Shown here: piece after piece, positions 7,326 to 14,947 of the stretch
How the letters are laid out: each line of letters starts with the position of its first letter
Numbering within the stretch: the stretch's first letter is position 1
Source: DASQWC01 sp035640475
Lineage (GTDB): Bacteria > Actinomycetota > JAICYB01
Direction of reading: 5' to 3'
Assembly (NCBI GenBank): GCA_035640475.1
Contig: DASQWC010000191.1
Span: 1 to 34,093 of the forward strand
DNA length: 34,093 nucleotides
Notes under the pieces: model-generated
What the model was told of the DNA's origin: nothing
Seen by the model: the letters and a program-made list of their open reading frames with translations, nothing else
The model's database searches: none
Translations under genes and position numbers: made by a program

Positions 7326-8548
7326 CGTCAGCGCCGCTCGAGGGTGTGCGCATCGTCGAGTGCTCGATGCTCGGTCCGGCGGCCATCACAACGTCGCTCG
7401 CAGATCTCGGCGCCGAGGTCATCAAAGTCGAGCCGCCGCAGGGCGATTACGTGCGCGAGATGACGTGGCCGATCGTCGATGGCGTCTCGCTCATGCACCT
7501 GCACGTCAATCGTGGGAAGCGCAGCGTCGTCCTCGATCTGCGATCCGAGCAGGGCCGCGAAGTATTCGTCGATCTCGCGAACGGTTCCGACGCCGTCGTC
7601 GAAGCCATGCGTCCTGGTGCGCTCGCGCGGCTGGGCATCGGCTTCGACGATCTGCGCAAGACCAATCCGAAGATCGTCTTCATCACGATCTCCGGCTACG
7701 GCATGACCGGCCCGTACAAGGACTACCCGAGCCACGGCATCGCCTACGACACGTGGGCCGGGATCGTGAAGCCCGAAGTGGACGACGAAGGGTTCACATA
7801 CATGCCCGAGCACGTGTCGATCGGCATCAACGCTGGGCCGTTGTTCGGCGCGATCGGCATCCTCGCGGGCATCGTTCGTGCCCGCGAGACGGGCGAAGGG
7901 ATGCAGCTCGAGATCGGACAGTCCGACGCCGCTGCTGCGTTCGACTGGTATCGCTCGGAGACCTATAAGGCCTACGAGCGCCCGGAGGACGAAGTCACCG
8001 GCAACCGCTCCGACGGCTTCAAACGCCGCGCCCCGGGGACGGCCGGCATGCGTGAGGGCGTTCGGTATCAGATCTATGAGACGTCCGACGGCCACGTGCT
8101 GTTCATGGCCTCCGAGCAGGAGTTCTGGAAGAACTTCTGCGAGGGCGTTGGGCGTCCGGACCTGTTCGAGTCCCATCCCGGGTCCCGGTACGCCGACCAC
8201 GCCATCGGCAATAGCGAGCTGCACCGCGAGCTCAAGGAGATCTTCTTGCAGCGGACGTCGGACGAGTGGCTCGCCTTCGGCGGCGAAGCGAACACGCCGA
8301 TCGCGCCCGTGAACACGCCGTCCTCGATCGGGGACGACCCGCAATTCGCCGACCGGATGGGCTGGCTGCCGAGGGACCGGCTGGGGGCCGAGCAGCTCCC
8401 GTCTCCGCTGAAGATTGTCGGCGGGTCGTTGCCGGTGCCGTCCAAGGCGCCGGAGGTCGGGGAGCACACGGATCAGGTGTTGCGCGATGTGCTCGGCTAT
8501 TCAGCCGAGCACATCGCGCAGCTCCGTGAGTCGGGAGCACTGGGTTGA
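7322..8548 (+). CDS. CaiB/BaiF family (class III) CoA-transferase
   Basis: A 408-residue class III CoA-transferase. The N-terminus LEGVRIVECS, SLADLGAEVIKVEPPQGD (25-42) and NRGKRSVVLDLRSEQGR (63-79) are standard for the family. D202 in IGQSDAAAAF aligns with the catalytic aspartate that forms the acyl-anhydride intermediate in formyl-CoA transferase. The C-terminal LGYSAEHIAQLRESGAL is also typical. These enzymes move CoA between carboxylic acids, so this one may recycle CoA from a downstream thioester onto a HIP-type acid beside the ATP-dependent ligase FadD3, or act as a racemase-like member. The last 70 bases contain a remarkable 18-bp perfect hairpin. ATG overlaps the GNAT stop; its own stop overlaps the fadD3 TTG. 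Confidence 0.85.
   Translation: MTSAPLEGVRIVECSMLGPAAITTSLADLGAEVIKVEPPQGDYVREMTWPIVDGVSLMHLHVNRGKRSVVLDLRSEQGREVFVDLANGSDAVVEAMRPGALARLGIGFDDLRKTNPKIVFITISGYGMTGPYKDYPSHGIAYDTWAGIVKPEVDDEGFTYMPEHVSIGINAGPLFGAIGILAGIVRARETGEGMQLEIGQSDAAAAFDWYRSETYKAYERPEDEVTGNRSDGFKRRAPGTAGMREGVRYQIYETSDGHVLFMASEQEFWKNFCEGVGRPDLFESHPGSRYADHAIGNSELHRELKEIFLQRTSDEWLAFGGEANTPIAPVNTPSSIGDDPQFADRMGWLPRDRLGAEQLPSPLKIVGGSLPVPSKAPEVGEHTDQVLRDVLGYSAEHIAQLRESGALG
8481..8520. repeat. 18-bp perfect hairpin just before the fadD3 start
   Basis: TGCGCGATGTGCTCGGCT (8481-8498) is followed by the four-base loop ATTC and then its exact reverse complement (8503-8520). It lies in the conserved C-terminal codons of the CoA-transferase gene and ends 24 bases before the TTG start of the FadD3-like gene. 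An 18-bp perfect stem with a 4-base loop is far beyond ordinary GC-rich coding sequence. No T-tract follows, so it is not a standard terminator. Confidence 0.8.
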
Positions 8549-10089
8549 CCGAGTGGCGAACGATCCCCGACTTGGTCAGGAGCGCCGCCGATCGCTTCGG
8601 CTCCGCCGAAGCGATCGTCGACGGCGAGGTGCGGCTGAGCTTCTCCGGGCTTGCTGCGGCCGTCGACCAGTCGGCCCGCGCCACGATGGCCGCCGGTGTG
8701 CAGCGAGGCGATCGCGTCGCGATCTGGGCGCCTAATTGCTGGGAGTGGGTCGTCGCCGCGCTCGGGGTGCACGGTGCCGGCGGTGTGCTCGTGCCGATCA
8801 ATACACGCTTCAAAGGGCGAGAGGCCGGCTACATCCTCGAGCGTTCGGGTGCGCGGTTGCTCTTCACCGTCTCGGGCTTTCTCGACATCGACTACGTCCG
8901 GCTCTTGAAAGACGAAGGCGTCGACGTCGCGCGCATCGTCACGCTGCGCGGTCCCGGTGCGAGCTGGAACGACTACCTGCTCGGCTCCGACCAGGTCTCG
9001 ATGGCCGAGCTCAACGCGCGTCAGAGAACGATCGAGCCGGACGACCTCGGCGACGTGATGTTCACCTCCGGAACGACCGGCAAGCCCAAGGGTGTGATGA
9101 CGACGCACACACAGACGCTTCGGGTATTCGAGACGTGGTCGCGTCTGGTCGGTCTGGCAGAAGGCGACCGCTATCTCATCGCGAATCCCTTCTTCCACAC
9201 CTTCGGCTACAAGGCCGGGTTCATTGCGTGCCTCATGCGTGGTGCGACGATCATTCCGCACGCCGTCTTCGATGTCTCGAGCGTGCTGAAGCGCATCTCG
9301 GAAGAAGAGGTGAGCATGCTGCCCGGCCCGCCGACGCTCTACCAGTCGATCCTCAATGAGCCCGAGCGCGGTGACTTGTCGTCGCTCCGGCTCGCCGTCA
9401 CGGGTGCGGCGCCGGTCCCCGTCGAGCTCATCAACCGCATGCGGACCGAGCTGACCTTCAAGACGATTCTCACGGCGTACGGACTGACCGAATCCACCGG
9501 TGTCGTGACGATGTGCCGCGAAGACGATGACGCGGAGACGATCTCGAGCTCGTCCGGGCGCGCCATCCCCGACGTGGAAGTGCGCATCGTCGACGACGGC
9601 AATCACGAGGTGGCTCGCGGGGAGCCGGGCGAGATCGTCGTCCGCGGCTACAACGTCATGCGCGGCTACTACGAAGACCCGGAGGCGACGGCCGAAGCGA
9701 TTGACGCCGACGGATGGCTGCACACCGGCGACATCGGAGTCATGGACGACCGCGGCTACGTCCGGATCACCGACCGGAAGAAGGACATGTTCATCGTCGG
9801 CGGCTTCAACGCGTACCCGGCCGAGATCGAGAACGAGTTGCTCGCGCATCCATCCGTCGCACAAGTCGCAGTCGTCGGCATCCCCGACGAGCGCATGGGC
9901 GAGGTCGGTTGCGCGTTCGTCGTCCCCAGGGCGGGAGCAGCCGTCGACTCGGACGAGCTGATGGCATGGGCCAAGGAGCGCATGGCCAACTACAAAGTGC
10001 CGCGCCGTGTCGAAGTCCTTGAAGCCTTGCCGCTGAACGCGAGCGGCAAGGTGCTGAAATATGAGCTGAGGGACAGGATGACGACATGA
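8545..10089 (+). CDS. fadD3: FadD3-like HIP-CoA ligase (AMP-forming acyl-CoA synthetase)
   Basis: A 514-residue ANL-superfamily ligase with the AMP-binding motif FTSGTTGKPKG (173-183), YGLTEST (about 312), TGDIG and the C-terminal catalytic lysine K502 in ASGKVLK. The stretch NPFFHTFGYKAGFIACL with GATIIPHAVFD closely matches mycobacterial FadD3 (Rv3561) as I recall it. FadD3 activates HIP, the C/D-ring propanoate left after removal of rings A and B, to its CoA thioester. Linkage to an ipdF/fadE30-like operon supports the call. The start is a rare TTG inside the preceding TGA (TTGA overlap); no other in-frame start is nearby. Hairpins lie just before the start (8481-8520), just inside the gene (8589-8617) and near its end (10025-10051). 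Confidence 0.82.
   Translation: MTEWRTIPDLVRSAADRFGSAEAIVDGEVRLSFSGLAAAVDQSARATMAAGVQRGDRVAIWAPNCWEWVVAALGVHGAGGVLVPINTRFKGREAGYILERSGARLLFTVSGFLDIDYVRLLKDEGVDVARIVTLRGPGASWNDYLLGSDQVSMAELNARQRTIEPDDLGDVMFTSGTTGKPKGVMTTHTQTLRVFETWSRLVGLAEGDRYLIANPFFHTFGYKAGFIACLMRGATIIPHAVFDVSSVLKRISEEEVSMLPGPPTLYQSILNEPERGDLSSLRLAVTGAAPVPVELINRMRTELTFKTILTAYGLTESTGVVTMCREDDDAETISSSSGRAIPDVEVRIVDDGNHEVARGEPGEIVVRGYNVMRGYYEDPEATAEAIDADGWLHTGDIGVMDDRGYVRITDRKKDMFIVGGFNAYPAEIENELLAHPSVAQVAVVGIPDERMGEVGCAFVVPRAGAAVDSDELMAWAKERMANYKVPRRVEVLEALPLNASGKVLKYELRDRMTT
8589..8617. repeat. 13-bp perfect hairpin inside the 5' end of fadD3
   Basis: CGATCGCTTCGGC (8589-8601), loop TCC, then GCCGAAGCGATCG (8605-8617). It starts 44 bases after the TTG and is in the coding region for residues 16-25. 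With the 18-bp hairpin at 8481-8520 it brackets the weak TTG start, so it may affect initiation or early elongation. Confidence 0.7.
10025..10051. repeat. 10-bp inverted repeat near the fadD3 3' end
   Basis: CCTTGCCGCT (10025-10034), a 7-base loop, then AGCGGCAAGG (10042-10051). It encodes the A10 motif region with the catalytic lysine, so it may be a by-product of the protein sequence in GC-rich codons. It is listed because it is the third strong stem around this one gene. Confidence 0.45.
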
Positions 10090-10892
10090 GCGAGGACTAC
10101 ACCAAGCATTTCCTCACCGACGATCCCGTCGAGCTCGGTTCGATCCTCTTCACGATGGTCGAGCCGTCCAGGGGTCATGAGGTCGAGTACAACCGCTGGT
10201 ACGAGCGCGACCATCTGTACTCGGGCGTCATGATCGGGCCGTACAGCCTGGCCGCCGGGCGTTTCGTGGCGACCCGCGATCTGAAGGCGCTGCGCTACCC
10301 GAAGGACTCGCCGATCACGCCCGATCCGATGACGGGGTCGTACCTCGCGATCTATTTCATCCTCAAGCGGCACCACGACGAGTGGTGGCGCTGGGGACGC
10401 CGTCAGGTCAAGGTGCTCATCGACGCGAACCGCATGTTCGAGCAGCGGACGCACATCCACACCCAGCTCTACGACTACAAAGGGGAGATTCGAAGGGAGC
10501 CGGACGGCGTTCCGGCCGAGCTCGCGCTCGACCATCGTTTCCCGGGGCTCGTGGTCGTCATCGGACGAACGCCCGGCCCCCGCGACGAAGCACTCGCGAA
10601 GCTCGAGTCGGCGATCGTGCCGAGCGTGCTGGGCGGCTCGAAGGCCGCGTTGTGCCTGACCTTTGTCCCGTTCCCGATGCCGCCCGGACAGCCGAGCGAC
10701 GTCCCGGCGTCGGCGGACGATGACCAACGCTTCTTGCAGCTGTTCTTCTGCGACGCTCGTCCGGACGAGATCTGGGACGAGACGTTCGCCGAGCTCGACG
10801 AGCGCTATGAAGACTCGGCCGACGTGATCTTCGCCTCTCCGTTCGTCCACACGATCCCGGGAACCGACACGTACACGGACGAGCTCTGGTGA
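10086..10892 (+). CDS. conserved hypothetical protein, possible dimeric alpha/beta-barrel (EthD-like) fold
   Basis: A 268-residue soluble protein that I do not recognise with certainty. Residues 17-60 (LGSILFTMVEP...YNRWYERDH) resemble the first strand and the N-x-WY-x-x-x-H signature of EthD/NIPSNAP-like dimeric alpha/beta-barrel proteins. The second half (about 150-250) also alternates strands and helices and could be a second copy of the fold. There is no signal peptide or membrane segment. The ATG overlaps the fadD3 stop (ATGA) and the stop overlaps the GTG of the membrane protein, so it is translationally coupled to both. EthD-like proteins often act on or bind polycyclic or quinone-like compounds, which would suit the cluster, but the function is unknown. 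Confidence 0.7.
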   Translation: MSEDYTKHFLTDDPVELGSILFTMVEPSRGHEVEYNRWYERDHLYSGVMIGPYSLAAGRFVATRDLKALRYPKDSPITPDPMTGSYLAIYFILKRHHDEWWRWGRRQVKVLIDANRMFEQRTHIHTQLYDYKGEIRREPDGVPAELALDHRFPGLVVVIGRTPGPRDEALAKLESAIVPSVLGGSKAALCLTFVPFPMPPGQPSDVPASADDDQRFLQLFFCDARPDEIWDETFAELDERYEDSADVIFASPFVHTIPGTDTYTDELW

Positions 10893-11335
10893 GAGTCGTC
10901 TTTGCCGTCTTCTTCGCGCTGTTCTTCGTGGGCTGGCTGGTCTTCGACATGCCGGCGGCGCTCGGGATCATCGACGAGTCGACGGGTTTCTACGCTCGCG
11001 AGGTCGACCCGATCTTCCAGGACCCGCCGTTGTGGCTGACCGCCGTCGGCTGGTTCGCGTTTGCCTACGGACCCATGTACGGCGCCGCTGCGTTCGGGTT
11101 CGTCAAGCGGGCGACGTGGCTTCCCTACCTGTTGCTGCCCCTGGCCGGGATGATCGTGGCGACGACCGGCATCTACTTCGTCGAGGAGCTGGGCGGCGAC
11201 GTCCGGCCGACGAACTGGACGCTGTTCTACGTCCTCAACATCCCGTATCTCGCCATCCCGCCGCTTGCCGCGATCTATTCAGTGATCAGGCGGCCTCGAT
11301 CTACAGGGTCACTCGTAACGAGCGCAGCCCTCTGA
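10889..11335 (+). CDS. small four-helix membrane protein resembling TMEM97/EXPERA family
   Basis: 148 residues with four hydrophobic segments at about 2-26, 48-71, 78-98 and 110-132. The linker FYAREVDPIFQDPPLWL (34-50) matches the recalled TMEM97 (sigma-2 receptor) motif with its W/F-Y-A-K/R-E, DP and Q-E/D-PP-x-W pattern. NIPYLAIP (117-124) matches APYLLIP in the last helix. D29 and D40 fall where TMEM97 has the two aspartates needed for ligand binding. EXPERA proteins include the sterol isomerase EBP and bind or act on sterols. In a steroid-degradation operon it could bind, transport or isomerise a sterol at the membrane. Its end overlaps the convergent P450 gene by 35 bases. The family call is from memory of motifs. 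Confidence 0.65.
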   Translation: MRVVFAVFFALFFVGWLVFDMPAALGIIDESTGFYAREVDPIFQDPPLWLTAVGWFAFAYGPMYGAAAFGFVKRATWLPYLLLPLAGMIVATTGIYFVEELGGDVRPTNWTLFYVLNIPYLAIPPLAAIYSVIRRPRSTGSLVTSAAL

Positions 11336-12554
11336 TCGGGAATGTTCTGCGCCACTCGAGGTCGTCGGAGACGAGCTCGAGGGGCAGGGTCACGAGCTTC
11401 GCGAACGCGAGGCGCGCCTCGAGCCGTGCGAGAGGCGCGCCGAGACAGAAGTGGATGCCGCCGCCGAACGAGAAGTGCGGATTGGGGCTTCGTTCGGGAA
11501 TGAGACGATCGGGGTCGGCGAATCGATCCGGGTCGCGGTTCGCGGCCCCGAGCAGGACGAGGACGCGCTCGGCCTCCGGGATCGTCGTCCCGGCGACTGC
11601 GATCGGCGCAAGCGTCGTTCTCGCCGTCGCCTGTACCGGGGAGTCGTAGCGCAGGAGCTCGTCGACGGCGCTCGATACGAGACCGGGCTCTTCGCGTAGC
11701 CGAGCGAGCGTCGCCGGATCACGCAACAGCGCGAGGGTGCCGAGCCCGATCAGGTTCGCGGTCGTCTCGTGTCCGGCAATGAGCAAGATGAGGCACGTCG
11801 CGAGCAGTTCCTCATGGGTCAGGCGTTCTCCTTGGTCCTCGACCTCGACGAACGCGGTGAGCAGATCATCGCGGGGAGAGCGCCTCCTTTCCTCCGCCAG
11901 TCCGGTGAAGTAGTCGTTCATCGCGACGATCGCTTTGTTGCCGCGCTCGGTCGATTCGGTCGAGACCTCCTCCGTTCCGAACAGGTCGACCAGCTCGCGC
12001 GACCAGGCGCCGAATACTTCCCGATCCGCTACCGGAACGCCGAGCATCTCGGCGATGACCGTCACCGGCAGCGGATAAGCGAACTCCTCGACGAGGTCGA
12101 TCTCGCCGCGGCCGTCCAGGAGCTCGTCCACGAGTGTGGCGATTCGGGGACGGAGTTCCTCAACGGCCTTCCGGCTGAACGCGGCGTTGGCGAGCGATCG
12201 CAGCCGTGTGTGATCGGGCGGGTCCATGAACAGGAGCAGGTGCTTGATCAGACCAATCGCCGGTGTGTCCTCGCCGAGCATCGTCTTCGTCAGGACTTTG
12301 AAGAGCTCGGACTTCATCGGATCCGACGACATGCGTTCGTCGCGCAGAAGTGCCATGCATTCGTCGTAATGCGTGACCGCCCACACGCCGGGCATGACTT
12401 CATCCGGCGGGATTTGGCGCCGGGCGCGCCCGCCGATCATCGGGAACCACAGCACACGTCCGCCGGCCCGCAGCCGCTCGTAGGTTGGGTAGGGATCCGA
12501 CGCCATGGCCGGATCCAGTGCGTTGAACTCGAGGTCGAGCTCTTCGGTCGTCAC
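11301..12554 (-). CDS. cytochrome P450 (CYP107-like bacterial class I)
   Basis: A 417-residue soluble P450. The I-helix motif AGHETT is at 260-265, the K-helix ExxR at E299-R302, and the haem-binding loop FGGGIHFCLGA has C370 as axial ligand. The general pattern is that of CYP107/CYP105-like bacterial hydroxylases, more diverged from steroid CYPs than its neighbour. No ferredoxin or reductase gene is next to it, so redox partners must come from elsewhere. The GTG start overlaps the stop of the upstream P450 by 4 bases. The stop lies inside the end of the convergent membrane-protein gene. Confidence 0.87.
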   Translation of the reverse strand: MTTEELDLEFNALDPAMASDPYPTYERLRAGGRVLWFPMIGGRARRQIPPDEVMPGVWAVTHYDECMALLRDERMSSDPMKSELFKVLTKTMLGEDTPAIGLIKHLLLFMDPPDHTRLRSLANAAFSRKAVEELRPRIATLVDELLDGRGEIDLVEEFAYPLPVTVIAEMLGVPVADREVFGAWSRELVDLFGTEEVSTESTERGNKAIVAMNDYFTGLAEERRRSPRDDLLTAFVEVEDQGERLTHEELLATCLILLIAGHETTANLIGLGTLALLRDPATLARLREEPGLVSSAVDELLRYDSPVQATARTTLAPIAVAGTTIPEAERVLVLLGAANRDPDRFADPDRLIPERSPNPHFSFGGGIHFCLGAPLARLEARLAFAKLVTLPLELVSDDLEWRRTFPIRGLRSLRVTL

Positions 12555-13771
12555 GCCGCGTACCGGATGGGCAGGTGCTCGATCGACCCCGACACGTTCG
12601 AGCGGAGGCGTTGCACCTCGCCGTCCAGCTCGATATCGGAGAGGACGCCCAGCATCGAACGGAGCGCGACGCGGATCTCCAAGCGCGCGAGGCTCGCGCC
12701 GAGGCAGAAGTGCCAGCCGGCACCGAAGGTGATGTGCGGGTTGGGATCCCGTGCGACGTCGAACGTGAAGGGCTCGGCGAACACTTCCTCGTCTCGGTTG
12801 GCGGACGGATACCAGAGTGTGACCTTGTCACCTCGCGCGATCAGCGTGTCGCGAACCACGATGTCGTCGAGCGCGGTTCTGACCATTCCGTTCAGCACCG
12901 GCGATACCCAGCGCAAGATTTCCTCGACGGCCTTGGGCCAGAGCACCGGATCGTCGATGAGCCTCCGAGCCTGTTCTGGGTGCTCGACGAAGGCGAGCAT
13001 GCCTCCCGACATCCCGTTCATCGTGGTCTCAGATCCGGCGATGAAGAGCAGCATCGCGAGCGCGAGGACGTCCGCATCTGACAGCCGCTCGCCGTCCACC
13101 TCCGCGGCCACGAGCCGCGACACGAGATCGTCCCGTGGATTCGCGCGCCGCTCGTGCGCAAGGTCGAGGAAGTAGCGGCCGAGCTCGATGTCGTCCCGCG
13201 GCTCGTCGTGGGTGTGCGCGCGTGACTCCATGAAGATCCCGACGGCGTGTGAGAGCGCGCCGCGGTCGGCTTCGGGGACGCCCAGGAGCTGACAGATGAC
13301 GGTGAACGGGATCCGGGCGGCGACGTCCGTTGCGAAATCGCATCTTGATCGTTCGCGGAGCTCCTCGAGGATGCCGTCGACGATGTTCTGGACGTACGGC
13401 TCGAGCGCGGCGATCACCCGCGGCGTGAAGGCCTTGTTGACGAGGGCACGCAGCTGCGTATGCCGGGGCGGGTCGGTGACGACGAGGATGTCGGCGACGC
13501 CTGTTCCATCGGGAGCACCCCGACCCCCGGGTCCCGGCTCCCTCGGCCGACCGGTCGTCGTCCGGCCGCCGGATGATGCGAGCCTTCGGTCCGACGAGAG
13601 TGCGACGACGTCGTCGTACTTGGTGATGGCCCAGAAGCCCGGACCGTAGCCGTGTTTCTGGAAGAAGACCGGCGCGTTCGCGCGCAGATGCGTCCACACG
13701 GCATGCGGGTCACCCGTCGCGTACAGGTCCGGATCGGAGAGATCGATCTCGTCGAGTAGCACGGGCGTCAC
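12551..13771 (-). CDS. cytochrome P450 (CYP125/CYP142/CYP124-like)
   Basis: A 406-residue P450 with AGSETT (245-250), ExxR at E284-R287 and haem loop FGAGWHFCLGA with C356. The run W-x-SPV, YPSANRDEEVFAEPF and DPNPHITFG resembles CYP125, CYP142 and CYP124, which hydroxylate the terminal methyl of cholesterol or branched lipid chains. Residues 64-92 form a Gly/Pro-rich insert. GTG at 13771 is chosen because a CAAGCT -10-like box on the minus strand puts +1 at about 13772, and upstream codons would run into the divergent gene. It is the first gene of a two-P450 operon divergent from an acyl-CoA dehydrogenase pair, consistent with side-chain oxidation followed by beta-oxidation. Confidence 0.87.
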   Translation of the reverse strand: MTPVLLDEIDLSDPDLYATGDPHAVWTHLRANAPVFFQKHGYGPGFWAITKYDDVVALSSDRRLASSGGRTTTGRPREPGPGGRGAPDGTGVADILVVTDPPRHTQLRALVNKAFTPRVIAALEPYVQNIVDGILEELRERSRCDFATDVAARIPFTVICQLLGVPEADRGALSHAVGIFMESRAHTHDEPRDDIELGRYFLDLAHERRANPRDDLVSRLVAAEVDGERLSDADVLALAMLLFIAGSETTMNGMSGGMLAFVEHPEQARRLIDDPVLWPKAVEEILRWVSPVLNGMVRTALDDIVVRDTLIARGDKVTLWYPSANRDEEVFAEPFTFDVARDPNPHITFGAGWHFCLGASLARLEIRVALRSMLGVLSDIELDGEVQRLRSNVSGSIEHLPIRYAA

Positions 13772-13798
13772 GATGGCTAGCTTGTCATACTCCGCCGC
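13772..13798. promoter_or_regulatory. divergent promoter, P450 operon / acyl-CoA dehydrogenase operon
   Basis: 27 bases separate two GTG starts. The plus-strand -10-like CATACT (13786-13791) places +1 at 13798, one base before the GTG at 13799. On the minus strand CAAGCT (13784 to 13779) places +1 near 13772, one base before the GTG at 13771. Both retain the key A at position 2 and T at position 6. No ribosome-binding site fits in the space, so both messages are probably leaderless. Confidence 0.45.
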
Positions 13799-14947
13799 GT
13801 GGACCTTCAGTACACGGCGTCGGAAGAGCAGTTCCGTTCGGAGCTGCGCGCGTGGCTCGCCGATGTCCTGCCGGCACTGCCGCCGAAGCCTGCGTCCGAT
13901 GACTGGGAAGCGCGCAGGCACTACGACACGAGCTGGCAGCGAATGCTGCACGAGGCCGGGTATGCGGGCATCGACTGGCCGGGCGAGTTCGGTGGTCGCG
14001 GCGGGTCACCGACCGAGCAGCTGATCTTTCTCGAGGAGACCGAGCGCGCCGGTGCACCGTATGTCGGTGTGAACTTCGTCGGACTGCTGCACGCCGGGCC
14101 GACGCTCATGGCCGAGGCGAGCGACGACCAACGCAAACACCACTTGCCGCGCATCTTGTCCGGCGACGAGATCTGGTGCCAGGGCTTCAGCGAGCCGGGA
14201 GCCGGCTCGGATCTCGCGTCGCTGCAGACGAAAGCCGTGCGCGTGGACGACGACTATGTCGTCAACGGCCAGAAGATCTGGACGTCGTTTGCACAGGTCG
14301 CCGATTACTGCGAGCTGCTCGTGCGAACCGACCCGGATGCGCCGAAGCATCGCGGGATCACGTGGCTGATGTGTCCGATGGACGCACCCGGCATCGAGAT
14401 ACGGCCGCTCAAGACGATCCAAGGCTCATCGGAGTTCAGCGAGGTGTTCTTCAGCGACGTCCGGATACCTGTCGCCAACCGAGTCGGCGAGGAGAACGAC
14501 GGCTGGCGAGTCGCGATGGTCACCTTCTCCTTCGAACGCGGAACGGCTTTCGTCTCGGAGCTCCTCGGGTCGATGCAGCTTCTCGGCCGCCTCGTCGAGC
14601 TCACGAAACGCAACGGCGCGTGGGACGACCACGGCGTCCGCCGCGAGCTCGGTCATCTCCGGGCCGAGCTCGACGCGCTGTGGGCGCTGACCAAACGCAA
14701 CGTAACGCAAGCCGAGCGCACCGGCATTCCCGGCCCGGGCGGCTCGGTGTTCAAGCTGCATTACACGGAGGTCCGGCACCGGATGGGCGATCTTGCGCTG
14801 CGCGTGCTCGATCCCGTCTTGGACGGCGACGCCGAAGAGCACATCCGCGGGTGGATGCACGCGATGTCGATCTCGATTGCGGCCGGGACGTCTCAGATAC
14901 AGCGAAACATCCTGGCGGAACGTGTCCTCGGGATGCCCAAAGGATGA
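13799..14947 (+). CDS. acyl-CoA dehydrogenase, alpha-type subunit (FadE26-like)
   Basis: A 382-residue alpha subunit with the complete IDWPGEFGGRGG loop (58-69), CQGFSEPGAGSDLAS (127-141), NGQKIWTSF (156-164), GWRVAMVTFSFERG (235-248) with catalytic E246, and the ending TSQIQRNILAERVLGMPKG. It resembles the catalytic subunit of steroid alpha2beta2 dehydrogenases such as FadE26-FadE27 and FadE28-FadE29, which desaturate steroid side-chain CoA thioesters. The beta partner follows with a 4-base ATGA overlap. Divergence from a CYP125-like gene suggests the substrate arises from P450-oxidised side chains. No ribosome-binding site precedes the GTG. Confidence 0.85.
   Translation: MDLQYTASEEQFRSELRAWLADVLPALPPKPASDDWEARRHYDTSWQRMLHEAGYAGIDWPGEFGGRGGSPTEQLIFLEETERAGAPYVGVNFVGLLHAGPTLMAEASDDQRKHHLPRILSGDEIWCQGFSEPGAGSDLASLQTKAVRVDDDYVVNGQKIWTSFAQVADYCELLVRTDPDAPKHRGITWLMCPMDAPGIEIRPLKTIQGSSEFSEVFFSDVRIPVANRVGEENDGWRVAMVTFSFERGTAFVSELLGSMQLLGRLVELTKRNGAWDDHGVRRELGHLRAELDALWALTKRNVTQAERTGIPGPGGSVFKLHYTEVRHRMGDLALRVLDPVLDGDAEEHIRGWMHAMSISIAAGTSQIQRNILAERVLGMPKG

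Noticed and set aside
8481..8520. Intrinsic terminator of the CoA-transferase gene
   Set aside because: The stem is inside the coding region, is followed by GCTCCGTG rather than Ts, and the next gene overlaps the stop.
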